A program made the translations under genes and the position numbers. This document shows positions 26,533-35,701 of a stretch of DNA of 64,000 nucleotides, in pieces (positions within the stretch are counted from its first letter, which is position 1; every line of letters starts with the position of its first letter). A model generated the notes under the pieces. That model saw nothing but the letters and a program-made list of their open reading frames with translations, had not been told where the DNA came from and searched no databases. The stretch is from Candidatus Binataceae bacterium (GTDB lineage: Bacteria > Desulfobacterota > Binatia > Binatales > Binataceae). The stretch is taken from NCBI GenBank assembly GCA_035650475.1, contig DASRHP010000014.1, positions 35,044 to 99,043 of the forward strand, written 5' to 3'.

Positions 26533-27416
26533 CTAGCGCAGCCGCGGGCGGACTTCGCGCTCGAAGCGCTCGAAGAAACCGTCGAAACCGGTGCGCTCGA
26601 GCGCGATCGGCGTCACCAGCACTTCACCGACTCCCAGTTCGGCGAACTCGCTGAGATAGGCGGCGAGTTCGGCGGGCGGCGCAAGGATTCCGCGCAGGTA
26701 GCCGCCCGTTTCGGTCCATCGCTCGGCGAAGCCGACATAGACGCGATGGCTCAGGGCGAAGCCGTCGAGCGAGCGGCCGCGGGCGGCGGCGAAATCGCGA
26801 AGCCACTTCAGCCGCTCGGCCAGCTCTGGCGCGCGCATCCGCGTCCCGTGCCACCCGTCGCCCAGCTCGACCGCGCGCCTTAGCGCGCGCCGGCTGAGCC
26901 CACCGACCCAGAGCGGGATCCGCCCCGCGGCCGGCGCCGGCGCGCAGCGCATCGCGTCGAAGTTGAAGAACTCGCCATGGAACGAGGAAAGGTCGCTGGC
27001 CCACATCGTGCGCATCAGGCGGATCGCTTCGTCGCAGAACGCGCCGCGCCGCTCGTACGGCGCGCCCAGCGCGCGGAACTCCTCGACCATCCATCCGCCG
27101 CCCACTCCGACCACGAGCCGCCCGCCGCACAGACGGTCGAGCGTCGCGAGCTCCTTGGCGAGAACGATCGGATTGCGATAGGGCAGCACCAGCACGCTGG
27201 TGGCGAGCCGGATTCGGCTCGTCACCGCCGCGGCGTAAGCGAGGTCGCAATCGGCTCCAGCAGCGTGCCGACCTGAACCGTCGGATGCTGCGCGGGAGTC
27301 AGGACGTGGTCGCTGACCCACAGCGAGGCATAGCCGGCTTCCTCGGCGCGGCGCGCGACGCGCGCTAGCAGCCGCGGATCGTCCTGAAACTGCGGCAGAT
27401 GCAGCCCGATTTCCAC
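26533..27416 (-). pseudogene. LLM-class oxidoreductase with a one-base frameshift
   Basis: The N-terminal 54 or so residues (from GTG 27416, MEIGLHLPQFQDDPRLLARV) are in one frame and the rest (LAYAAAVTSRIRLATSVLVL to the stop at 26533) in another. The two frames join at about 27241-27248, where one extra C in ACCTCGC would restore the expected LEPIAT-LAYAAAV sequence. Corrected, the protein would be about 294 aa with all usual LLM blocks (GGRLVVGVGGGWMVEEF). It may be a real pseudogene or an assembly error. It follows the RND gene by 24 bases. Confidence 0.85.
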
Positions 27417-27440
27417 CGCGCTCCCCGCCGCCCCCGTCGG

Positions 27441-29873
27441 TCAGCTCGAGGCACCGGCGGCGGCGCGCTGCACCTCGGCGCCCGCCGGGCGCTCGTACTT
27501 GCAGATGAAGCGCGGGCGGCGCCAGGCGATGAAGCAGGGCAGGATGAGCACGCCGGCAATCATGTTGGTCGCCATCAGGAAGATCAGCAGCACGCTCATC
27601 TCGTTATGGAACAGCAGCGGCGAGAACGCCCACGGCAAGATGCCGCCGATCATCACCGCGAACGTGCTGAACACCGCCGAGCCGGTGGTCCTCAGCGCCG
27701 TCGTGATCGCCTCCTCCAGCCGCCGCCCGCCGATCACCTCGTCGCGGATGCGCGCCACGGTGTAGATGCCGTAGTCCACGCCGAGCCCGATGCCGAGCGA
27801 GATCACCGGGATGGTGTCGATGGTGAGCCCGATGCCGCGCGCGCCCATGTAAACGAAGGCGCCGAAGTTCGCCATCACGCACGACACGATAAAGAGCGCG
27901 CCGGCCACCACTGAGCGGAATGAAATGACGCAAAACACGTAGATCGCGGCGAGCACGAACGTGATGTTGATCAGGTCGAGCCTGTAGAGCACGTCGTTGG
28001 CCGCCGCGTAAAGCCCCGCTTCACCGCCGAGGTAGCGCACGGCGACGCCTTTGAGCTGCGGATCGGTCCTGACGCGCAGGTTGACGAAATCCTGGATCTC
28101 GCTGCGCAGCGTGTTGAGCCGGTCGTAGGTATGGTCGGGCAGCAGCACGCGGATGCAGGTGCTGGTGACATGCGGGTTGTGGGCGAAAAAGCGCTCCATC
28201 TCGCCCGGCGCCGTGCCCGCGAAGAACATCCACCAGATGTTGCCGTTGAGCGCCGAGATCCGCGGCTGCGCGTAGTATTTCGGCTGGCCATTATGCAGCA
28301 GGCGATTCATCCCCTTGACCACCGTGTTGGAAAAGGAAACCACCGCCGCCACCTGCCCGTGCGCCTGGAGATAGGCGGCAAGATCGTCCTCCATCCGCAG
28401 CACCGGCGAGCCCAGCGACGACTGCGGCGAGGGCCAGTCTGGGGTTTCGAGCACGATCCAGCCCTCGTCCAGCGGGACGTACCTGCCGATCTCGGCCATA
28501 TCGCGGTTGACCTTGGAGTCGGGACGGTAGAGCGGCGTGCCCGAGCTCGTATAACCGATCTTGGCGCGCTGGCCCGAGGCCACGCCCCATACGATAAAGG
28601 CGGCGCCGGCGACCAGAATCGTCGTACGCAGCGCGCCCGGCGTCACCGGCACCTGCACCAACCAATCGATGAAGCTGCCCATCCGCGAGCCGCCGGCGCC
28701 CAGCGCGCGCTCGGCCCAGCTGCGCGGCTTGATCCGCGGGCGCGGCAGATAGCTCATGAAAATCGGCTGGAAGACGAACACCATGGTCAGGCTGCCTGCG
28801 AGCCATACCGCGCCGGCAAAGCCGATCTCTTTGAGCACCGGGATACCGCCGAGCGAGATGAAGATGATCCCCGCGATGTCGGCGATGATCGACAGGAAGC
28901 CCGGCGGCAGCATCACGTTGGTGGTCGCCGCGCACGCCGCGTACTTGTCGTCGAGCGCGTCGAGCTCGTCGTAGTAGCGCCCCTGCCATTGGATGCCGTG
29001 GCTCAAGTCGCGCGCGGTCAGGATGAACGGGATAACCATCATGATGGGGTCGAAGTTGTAGCCCATCAGGCCGACGTACCCGAGCCCCCACAGCGCCGAA
29101 AACGAGCCGGTCAGGATCGGCGCCCACCAGCTCGAGCGCTGGCCCAGGCTGAGATACAGGATGGCCAGCATCAGGGCGATCGAAGCGAGGAAGATCACCG
29201 CGATCACGTCGAAGTAGTAGTAGCCCCAGCCGACGATCACTGGCACGCCGGCGATGTAGATGTCGGTGTTAGGGTCGGAGAAGCGGTGGACCAGGCCCTG
29301 GATCTGGTTGAACAGCGCGCCGTAGTCTATCCGATCGGCGTTGAACGCGGCGGTCACCAGCGCGCCTTTGTCGTCGGGCGTCACCAGCCCCATCACGCGG
29401 TCGCGATGGGCGTGGACCAAGTGGCGCAGTTCGTCGAGCTCGTGCTGATTGGCGGGCAGCCTCGGGTACATGAAACACTGCGACACCAGTCCACCCGGCA
29501 CCGCTTCGGTGTAGGCGACGCGGTAAGAGGCAAGCGAAAAGACCTCGTTATGGTCGACCGCTTGCAGCGTGTTCACCGCATTCTGAAGGTCGAGTATTTT
29601 CTGGAGGGTTTTGAAGTTGAAGACGTCGCCGTGGCGCACACGGATCATCATCACCAAGGTCTGCGCGCCGCCGTAGCGCATCTGGTACTTCTCATAGAGC
29701 TGGACGTTGGGATGGTCGGCGGGAAACAGGTTCTCGAATTTGGTCGCCGCCCTGACATGCGCCGCGTTCCACGCCATAAAGGCGGTGATCGCGAGCAGCA
29801 GCAGCCCGATCGAACGGCGATAGCGCAGAACGAAATCGCCGATCCCCCAATTACCGGAACCAAGCGAACCCAT
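27441..29873 (-). CDS. RND-superfamily transporter (MMPL/HpnN-like)
   Basis: An 810-aa membrane protein with the RND repeat layout: one N-terminal helix, a large periplasmic loop (about 40-225), five to six helices, then the same again after about residue 410. TIDTIPVISLGIGLGVDYGI in the second half is the conserved helix-4 segment with Asp, and DPIMMVIPFILTARDLSHGI its first-half counterpart. The type resembles HpnN-like hopanoid transporters and MMPL lipid exporters; the cargo is unknown. ATG 29873. Confidence 0.87.
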   Translation of the reverse strand: MGSLGSGNWGIGDFVLRYRRSIGLLLLAITAFMAWNAAHVRAATKFENLFPADHPNVQLYEKYQMRYGGAQTLVMMIRVRHGDVFNFKTLQKILDLQNAVNTLQAVDHNEVFSLASYRVAYTEAVPGGLVSQCFMYPRLPANQHELDELRHLVHAHRDRVMGLVTPDDKGALVTAAFNADRIDYGALFNQIQGLVHRFSDPNTDIYIAGVPVIVGWGYYYFDVIAVIFLASIALMLAILYLSLGQRSSWWAPILTGSFSALWGLGYVGLMGYNFDPIMMVIPFILTARDLSHGIQWQGRYYDELDALDDKYAACAATTNVMLPPGFLSIIADIAGIIFISLGGIPVLKEIGFAGAVWLAGSLTMVFVFQPIFMSYLPRPRIKPRSWAERALGAGGSRMGSFIDWLVQVPVTPGALRTTILVAGAAFIVWGVASGQRAKIGYTSSGTPLYRPDSKVNRDMAEIGRYVPLDEGWIVLETPDWPSPQSSLGSPVLRMEDDLAAYLQAHGQVAAVVSFSNTVVKGMNRLLHNGQPKYYAQPRISALNGNIWWMFFAGTAPGEMERFFAHNPHVTSTCIRVLLPDHTYDRLNTLRSEIQDFVNLRVRTDPQLKGVAVRYLGGEAGLYAAANDVLYRLDLINITFVLAAIYVFCVISFRSVVAGALFIVSCVMANFGAFVYMGARGIGLTIDTIPVISLGIGLGVDYGIYTVARIRDEVIGGRRLEEAITTALRTTGSAVFSTFAVMIGGILPWAFSPLLFHNEMSVLLIFLMATNMIAGVLILPCFIAWRRPRFICKYERPAGAEVQRAAAGASS

Positions 29874-30009
29874 CGCTTCTAAAGATCGCCCCTTGTTATT
29901 CCCGCGCGTCCCCGGGCGCGGGTTTGCGGAACGTGACGCCTAGCATTTGCCGCAAGCCCGCCGCAACCGCCCGCCGCCGACACCACGCCTGGCGGTGCGG
30001 GAAAATCGC

Positions 30010-30885
30010 TCACACTGCCCCCGCGCGCTCGATCGTCGGCGCCAGCTCGCCGACCACCGCGACGCCATCGCGCGAGGCCATCTCTGCCGCCAGCATTATC
30101 ACCCGGCTCACGCCGGCGGCCGCGTAGCGCTCCAGCGCGTCGGCCCCGGGCGCCTGCTGGCCGGGCACACCGAGCAGCACGGAAAACTCAAGCCGCTCCG
30201 GGTCGCGCCCGTACTCCCGCGCCATCCGCTTGATCTGCGGGATACACTCGGCCGCCTTCTCGGGGCTGAGCCCGCCCGGCATCCATCCGTCAGCCCATCG
30301 CGCGACCCGCCTGAGCGCGGGCCCGGGATCGTGCGCGCCGAGCAGGATCGGCGGATACGGCCGCTGTACGGGCTTGGGATAGAGCCTGACCGGTGGAAAG
30401 CGGATGATCTCGCCTTCGTAGCTCGCCTCCGGCTTGCTCCACAGCTCGCGCATCGCCTCGACCGACTCGCGTAGATGGCGCCAGCGGCGTTTGAAATCGA
30501 CGCCCATCACCGCCGCCTCCTCGGGAAACCATCCGGCGCCCACGCCGAGGCTGATTCGGCCGCTCGCGTAGAGATCGAGCGTCGCGACCACCTTGGCAGT
30601 TTCGATCGGATTGCGTTCGGGGAGCAGGCAGATGCTGGTGCCGAGCCGGATGCGCGATGTCGCCTGTGCGGCAACCGCCAGGGCGACGAAGGGGTCGACA
30701 AGATGGGCATAGAACTCAGGCACCTTGCCGTCGGTCGAGCGCGGATAGTAGGTCATATAGTGGGCCGGAATGACCAGATGCTCGGCGACCCAGAATGACT
30801 CGAAGCCGGCGCGCTCGGCGGCGGCAGCGATTGCCCCGGGATTGCCGGAGTGTTCGGTGAGAAAGGCCGCGAGTCCAACTTTCAT
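30010..30885 (-). CDS. LLM-class F420-dependent oxidoreductase
   Basis: A 291-aa luciferase-like enzyme of the TIGR03619 type. ERAGFESFWVAEHLVIPAHY, SRIRLGTSICLLPERNPIET and SLGVGAGWFPEEAAVMGVDF are family blocks that favour F420 as cofactor. ATG 30885 has GGAGGGTG just upstream and is preferred to the GTG two codons earlier. Divergent from the bamD-like gene. Confidence 0.9.
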   Translation of the reverse strand: MKVGLAAFLTEHSGNPGAIAAAAERAGFESFWVAEHLVIPAHYMTYYPRSTDGKVPEFYAHLVDPFVALAVAAQATSRIRLGTSICLLPERNPIETAKVVATLDLYASGRISLGVGAGWFPEEAAVMGVDFKRRWRHLRESVEAMRELWSKPEASYEGEIIRFPPVRLYPKPVQRPYPPILLGAHDPGPALRRVARWADGWMPGGLSPEKAAECIPQIKRMAREYGRDPERLEFSVLLGVPGQQAPGADALERYAAAGVSRVIMLAAEMASRDGVAVVGELAPTIERAGAV

Positions 30886-31093
30886 GGTCACCCTCCTGCT
30901 GCGGGATGGATGCGCGCGCCAGGCGCGATTGTAGCACCGTTGTGGGCAAGTCGATCATCCACAGGGCAGCCGCCCGACCCGAACGGGACCGCCGCCAAAA
31001 CGGTGCGTAACTGCCCGATCCTGCGAGCAATTTGGCCTTGGCCAGCTTGCGTTAGGTTCCGGCAGCGTTTAACCTGACCGCAGCCCGGACATC

Positions 31094-32548
31094 ATGCGGC
31101 ATTCGAGGCTTGTACTGGCGGCTTGTCTTGCGCTTGGGGTGGCGGCCTGTAGCCTGCGCCAGCAGCTCCCCACCGGTGAGAACTACTACGCGCTGGGTCA
31201 GCAAGCCTACGCGACCCATGACTACAAGGGCGCGACCATCTACTTCCAGAAGCTCATTGACCAATATCCGTTCAGCCCCTATGCCGAAGACGCCGAGCTT
31301 AAAATCGGCCTCGCCCAATACCAGATGAAGCACTACGCCGAGGCGATCGCCTCGCTCACGGACTTCGAGAAGATGCATCCGACGAGCAAGCAGATCGAGC
31401 TGGCGTCGTACTACCTGGCGATGGCGCACTTCGACCAGATCGGCCGTCCCGACCAGGATCAGACCCATACCCGGCTGGCGCTCGAGCAGTTCGAGATTAT
31501 CGAGCGGCGTTATCCGGAAACCGGCTTCGCCGCCCTCGCCCATCAGCAGATCGCGATCTGCCGCGAGATGCTCGCGCGCCATCAGCTGCTGATCGGCGAT
31601 TTCTACTACAGCCGTGCCAACTTCCGCGCCGCCGAATCGCGCCTGGCGGAGTTGATGCAGAAGTGGCCCGATACGCCAGTGGGCGATGAGGCGCTCTACC
31701 AGCTCGGCGACGTGCTGGAGAAGGAAGGCAAGAAGTATTCGGCGGCCCAAGCCTACACCGCTGAGGTCCTGCACTATCCGGGAACCGAGTACGCCAAAAA
31801 GGCCGAGGCCAAGCTCAAGAAGCTCCATCAGCCGGTCGACACCGAGGAAGACCCACTCAAACTGGTGCTGGCGGAAAGCGGATTCGGCGACAATTCGCCC
31901 GATAACGTGACCGTGCGCCAGGGCGACGACGCCGCGCTGGCCGCGGCAAGCGACTCCAAAGCCATCTATGGAGCCGACGGCCTGCCGAACCTCGAACGCG
32001 CGGCGGCATCCGCCAAGCCCGCGGGCGCGAGCACCATCGCGGCGCATCCCGCGACCGCTCCTGCCGGCGCCCCCGGCTCTTCCGCCGCCGGCACCGCCGC
32101 GGCCCAAAGCGTCGCCCGCGCATCCGAGCACGGCGCGCTGCCGGGCGTACTCAAGGCGCCCGCACCGACCGGGCCGGCAACGCTCGACCGCATTCGGCTT
32201 TCGTCAGCCGACCCGCCGCTGTCCGTGATCTTCGATCTTACCGGGCCAGTCGCCTACGACAACGAACTCCAGAGCGGCAACGGCTATTCGACCCTGACCA
32301 TCCATCTCAAGGACACCCGGCCGGCACCCAAGATGGCCAGCCATTTGGTGTTCGACCGCTCGATCTTCCGCGATTGCGATATCGAGGCCAAGGCTGACGG
32401 CACCACAGTCACCGTCAACACGTCGCCGGTGTCGCGCTTTGCGGTGGTGCCGCTCCAGTCGCCGCCGCGATTACTTATCACCTTTACTCCAGAGAACGGG
32501 CAGGGTGCGCCCGATCAGGCTGCCGACGCCTCCGGCTCGCAGTTGTAG
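31094..32548 (+). CDS. BamD-like lipoprotein with C-terminal AMIN-like domain
   Basis: A 484-aa protein. The N-terminus MRHSRLVLAACLALGVAAC is a lipoprotein signal with Cys at the end of the lipobox. Residues about 25-260 are the BamD TPR array (NYYALGQQAYATHDYKGATI, YFQKLIDQYPFSPYAEDAEL), the part that joins the BAM outer-membrane assembly complex. BamD is normally about 250 aa; here a Pro/Ala linker (270-360) leads to a further domain (about 365-470) with LSVIFDLTGPVAYDNELQSG and LTIHLKDTRPA, resembling AMIN domains that bind peptidoglycan or envelope partners. The fusion is unusual. Confidence 0.85.
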   Translation: MRHSRLVLAACLALGVAACSLRQQLPTGENYYALGQQAYATHDYKGATIYFQKLIDQYPFSPYAEDAELKIGLAQYQMKHYAEAIASLTDFEKMHPTSKQIELASYYLAMAHFDQIGRPDQDQTHTRLALEQFEIIERRYPETGFAALAHQQIAICREMLARHQLLIGDFYYSRANFRAAESRLAELMQKWPDTPVGDEALYQLGDVLEKEGKKYSAAQAYTAEVLHYPGTEYAKKAEAKLKKLHQPVDTEEDPLKLVLAESGFGDNSPDNVTVRQGDDAALAAASDSKAIYGADGLPNLERAAASAKPAGASTIAAHPATAPAGAPGSSAAGTAAAQSVARASEHGALPGVLKAPAPTGPATLDRIRLSSADPPLSVIFDLTGPVAYDNELQSGNGYSTLTIHLKDTRPAPKMASHLVFDRSIFRDCDIEAKADGTTVTVNTSPVSRFAVVPLQSPPRLLITFTPENGQGAPDQAADASGSQL

Positions 32549-32562
32549 GCCGTCGGATACGA

Positions 32563-33864
32563 TCAGGCAAATACTTCGTCGAAGCGCAGGCCCAGGAAGC
32601 CGAGTACTACCTGCGCATAAACACGCAATCCCCACAGGAAGCCGTCGAGCGGGATACGCTCGTCGTGGGCATGGTAAAGCGAGCCGAAGGGCATCTTCGC
32701 GCCGACCCTCACCGGCCCGAAACCGTAACAGGTCGCGCCGAGCTGCGCGTAGAACTTGCTGTCCGTCGCCCCGGGCAGCATCCAGGCGATCGCGCGCGCG
32801 CCAGGGTCGGCAGCTTCGAGCTCGCGCGCGATTAGGCGAAACAGCTCTGTGTCGGCGGAACCCTCGGCCGGCGGCGCCGACTTGATGACCTCCAACGCGG
32901 GCTCTGGGCCGACGATCTCGCGCAACTCGCGCAGAAAGCTCTCGGGCGTCTCGCCGGGCAGCGTGCGGCCGTCGAGCACCGCCGAGGCCTCGCCCGGGAT
33001 GACATTGTCCTTGTAGCCGGCGCGCACGATGGTAGGCGTGACCGTGTTGGCCATCATTGCGCGAAACAGCGGCGGCGCGCTGTGCGGGTCGATTCCCAGC
33101 TCCCCCAGCGTGCGCCGCATCAGCGGCGTCAGTCGCTGGCGCATCGGCGTGCGATTCAGTCGCTGGATCAGATCGGCAAGCCACGCGATCGCGTTATCCG
33201 GGCGCGGAATCGAGCCGTGGCCCGGCGGGGCGTGTACGCTCATCCTGACCGTAACGTACCCCTTCTCGGCCACCTGGACCGGATAATAACGCCGACCGTT
33301 CAGATGGAGCGTGAAGCCGCCCGCCTCATTGAGCACCCATCCACAGCGGATAAGCTCCGGATGGCATTCGACGAGGAATTTCGCGCCCAGCTCCGAGCCC
33401 GCCTCCTCGTCCGCCACCGCGGCGAAGATCAAATCGCGGTTGGGCACCGCGCCAGCGCGTTTGAGCGCCAGCATCAGGCTCAGGTCCATCGCGCACTTGG
33501 GTTTCATGTCGATCGCGCCGCGTCCCCATACGCAACCCTCGGCGACCTCGGCGCCAAATGGCGGCCGGCTCCATCGCTGGGGCTCGACCGGCACGACGTC
33601 GGTATGTGAGGAGAGCATCAGGGGCGCCTCGACACCGCCCTTCAGCCGGGCGACCAGATTGGCGCGGGTCGGCTCCTTCTCCAGCACCACCGCGCCGATG
33701 CCCTCGGTGCCGAAGGCGGCGGCCAGCAGCTCAGTGGCGACCCGCTCGTTGCCAGGCGGATTGACCGTGTCGCAGCGAATGAGCGCGCGCAGGTGCGCGA
33801 GCGCCTCGCGCTCGAAGCTTTCCCATGGCGTGCGCGCCAGACGGCGTTGTGGGCTGATTTCCAC
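32563..33864 (-). CDS. M20-family metallopeptidase
   Basis: A 433-aa zinc peptidase/deacylase. LSSHTDVVPVEPQRWSRPPF has the first metal His and Asp, WGRGAIDMKPKCAM the bridging Asp, and AAVADEEAGSELGAKF the catalytic Glu-Glu pair. The dimerisation lid and a C-terminal His (LYHAHDERIPLDGF) are present. It removes amino acids or acyl groups from small peptides or N-acylated substrates; the substrate is unknown. GTG start; 14 bases separate its stop from the convergent bamD-like gene. Confidence 0.93.
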   Translation of the reverse strand: MEISPQRRLARTPWESFEREALAHLRALIRCDTVNPPGNERVATELLAAAFGTEGIGAVVLEKEPTRANLVARLKGGVEAPLMLSSHTDVVPVEPQRWSRPPFGAEVAEGCVWGRGAIDMKPKCAMDLSLMLALKRAGAVPNRDLIFAAVADEEAGSELGAKFLVECHPELIRCGWVLNEAGGFTLHLNGRRYYPVQVAEKGYVTVRMSVHAPPGHGSIPRPDNAIAWLADLIQRLNRTPMRQRLTPLMRRTLGELGIDPHSAPPLFRAMMANTVTPTIVRAGYKDNVIPGEASAVLDGRTLPGETPESFLRELREIVGPEPALEVIKSAPPAEGSADTELFRLIARELEAADPGARAIAWMLPGATDSKFYAQLGATCYGFGPVRVGAKMPFGSLYHAHDERIPLDGFLWGLRVYAQVVLGFLGLRFDEVFA

Positions 33865-34204
33865 CGGCCCAAGCAGTGTAGCCGATCGGCGGCGCGCGTG
33901 TGTAGTTCAGCGGCTGTTGGTTTCCCGGACGGCAACGCCAGCGTGTAGCAGTTTTCCACAGATTGCGGGGCAATTCTCCCGCATCCCACTGACGAGCAGC
34001 CACTTATTCATGCATGGCCGTGTCTTGCCGCCAAGGACGCGGGGTTTCGAATGGCAGTCCGTTTGCTATCGCTTCGCTATGGGATTCGCCTTGTTCCCTC
34101 GATTGCAAGCGGGCCGGCGGGAGCTGATCAGACCCTTGGGGCTGGGATTCGGCTTTCTGGCTCGGCCACAGGCTTGGCTCGTTGCGGGGCCGAATGGCGC
34201 TATA
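33865..34204 (+). other. Intergenic region before the sensor kinase
   Basis: 340 bp without a believable gene; the open frame extending the kinase upstream is an artefact of GC-rich antisense of the M20 gene. At its end, GGCGC-TATAATG-GCGCC (34196-34212) places a perfect TATAAT box, flanked by a 5-bp inverted repeat, on top of the kinase start codon. Confidence 0.5.
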
Positions 34205-35701
34205 ATGGCGCCGGTGAAGGTCGGCACGCGTCTAACCCTGGTGCTGCTGTTGGCGGTCACACCCGTCATCGCCGTGCACACCTATCTGAGCGTGCAGCGG
34301 GCCACCAACGCTTCGATAGCCGACCTCAAGCGCGAGATCCGCGCCAGTGTGCGCGCCCTGGTCCCTGCGGTCGATAATGACCTGCGTGAACGGCAGTGGG
34401 ACCAGATCCTCAACGAGCTCCAGCGCATGAGCGTCAACGAGACTCGCGTCGCGCTGTTCACCGCCGACGGTAACCCGTGGTACATCCCGCTCGCCTTCCC
34501 CACTGAGCTGATGCCGACGGCTGATGACTTCCGCCGTGCCGACGCCGAGAGGTTTGCCGAGTTCGAGCGCACGATTGCCGACCGTAGCTGGTTCTGCCGC
34601 CTGGTCCCGTTAACCGTCAACGGCGAGCTGGCCGGCCGGCTGCTGGTCGCCCAGGACTGGACCAACATCAGCGAGGACCTGCGCGCGCGCAGGATGACCT
34701 CGATCGGCGTGGCGATGCTGGTGATGGCGTTGATTGCGGTGATCATCCCGCTGGCCGTGCGCCGCTATATCTCGGACCCGCTGAGCGAACTGTCGCGCCG
34801 AGTTACGCGCTTCTCAGCCGACGGGGCGCGCCCGCCCGAGGGCGACGAAGTTGAGCTGCTGACCGAGGAATTCCGCCGCCTGGCCCAGCAGCTCACCCAG
34901 GCCGGCGCCGATCTAACTGAGCGTCATCGGCGCGAGCTCGAACTCGAGCGCCGGCTGCAGCGCGCTGACCGCCTGGCTACGATCGGTACGCTCGCCTCGG
35001 GCCTGGCTCATGAGATCGGCACCCCGATGGGCGTGATCCGAGCCCGCGCCGAGTACCTGCTGCACAGCAAGCCGCCCGCGCCCAAGGCCCGCGAGGGGCT
35101 CGAGATCATCATCAACCAGATCGACCGCATCACGCGCATCGTGCGCATGCTGCTCAATTACGCCCGCGGCAACGAGCCGATCCGCGCCGCCAACGACATC
35201 CGGCGGATCGTGCAGCACGCGCTCAGCCTGGTCGAGACCGAGGCCGTGCGGCGCAACGTGCGGCTGACCGCCGAGCTCGGCGAGGAGCCCCTGACCGTCG
35301 ATTGCGACGCCGACCAGCTCCAGCAGGTCTTCGTCAACCTGGCGGTCAACGCGCTCGACGCGATGGGCGAGACGGGCGGCACGCTGCAGGTGCTTGCCAG
35401 CGCCGAGGGCGTCAACGGCATTCGGCGCGCGCGCGTCACCTTCGCCGACACCGGGCCGGGCGTGGCCCCGCAGGACCGCTCGCGCGTCTTCGACCCTTTC
35501 TACACCACCAAGGAGCCGGGCAAGGGGACCGGGATGGGACTGGCGGTGAGCCAGTCGATTATGCGCGACCACGGCGGCGAGATTACGCTGGAGTCCGACA
35601 CCGACGGCACACGGTTTTTCGTCACCATGCCGATGGCGGCGGAGCAGACGGCGCCGCGGCAGGCAGGCGCCCCGCGCCGTGGCGCCGAGGGAGTAGCGTG
35701 A
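34205..35701 (+). CDS. Sensor histidine kinase, NtrB/AtoS-like
   Basis: A 498-aa inner-membrane kinase. TM1 at about 8-25 (LTLVLLLAVTPVIAVHTYL), a periplasmic domain to about 160, TM2 (VAMLVMALIAVIIPLAVRR), HAMP (YISDPLSELSRRVTRFS), a coiled linker, the H-box GLAHEIGTPMGVIRARAEYL and the ATP-binding boxes NLAVNALDAMG, FADTGPGV and GTGMGLAVSQSI. It phosphorylates the adjacent NtrC-type regulator, with which it overlaps by GTGA. The start may be GTG 34214 instead of ATG 34205 because the TATAAT box overlaps the latter. Confidence 0.93.
   Translation: MAPVKVGTRLTLVLLLAVTPVIAVHTYLSVQRATNASIADLKREIRASVRALVPAVDNDLRERQWDQILNELQRMSVNETRVALFTADGNPWYIPLAFPTELMPTADDFRRADAERFAEFERTIADRSWFCRLVPLTVNGELAGRLLVAQDWTNISEDLRARRMTSIGVAMLVMALIAVIIPLAVRRYISDPLSELSRRVTRFSADGARPPEGDEVELLTEEFRRLAQQLTQAGADLTERHRRELELERRLQRADRLATIGTLASGLAHEIGTPMGVIRARAEYLLHSKPPAPKAREGLEIIINQIDRITRIVRMLLNYARGNEPIRAANDIRRIVQHALSLVETEAVRRNVRLTAELGEEPLTVDCDADQLQQVFVNLAVNALDAMGETGGTLQVLASAEGVNGIRRARVTFADTGPGVAPQDRSRVFDPFYTTKEPGKGTGMGLAVSQSIMRDHGGEITLESDTDGTRFFVTMPMAAEQTAPRQAGAPRRGAEGVA

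Noticed and set aside
28131..29882. 583-aa plus-strand open frame
   Set aside because: Antisense to the RND transporter; basic, His-rich shadow.
33311..34204. N-terminal extension of the sensor kinase (open frame from 33311)
   Set aside because: Overlaps the M20 peptidase antisense and has no signal or domain; the kinase's first membrane helix follows directly after 34205.
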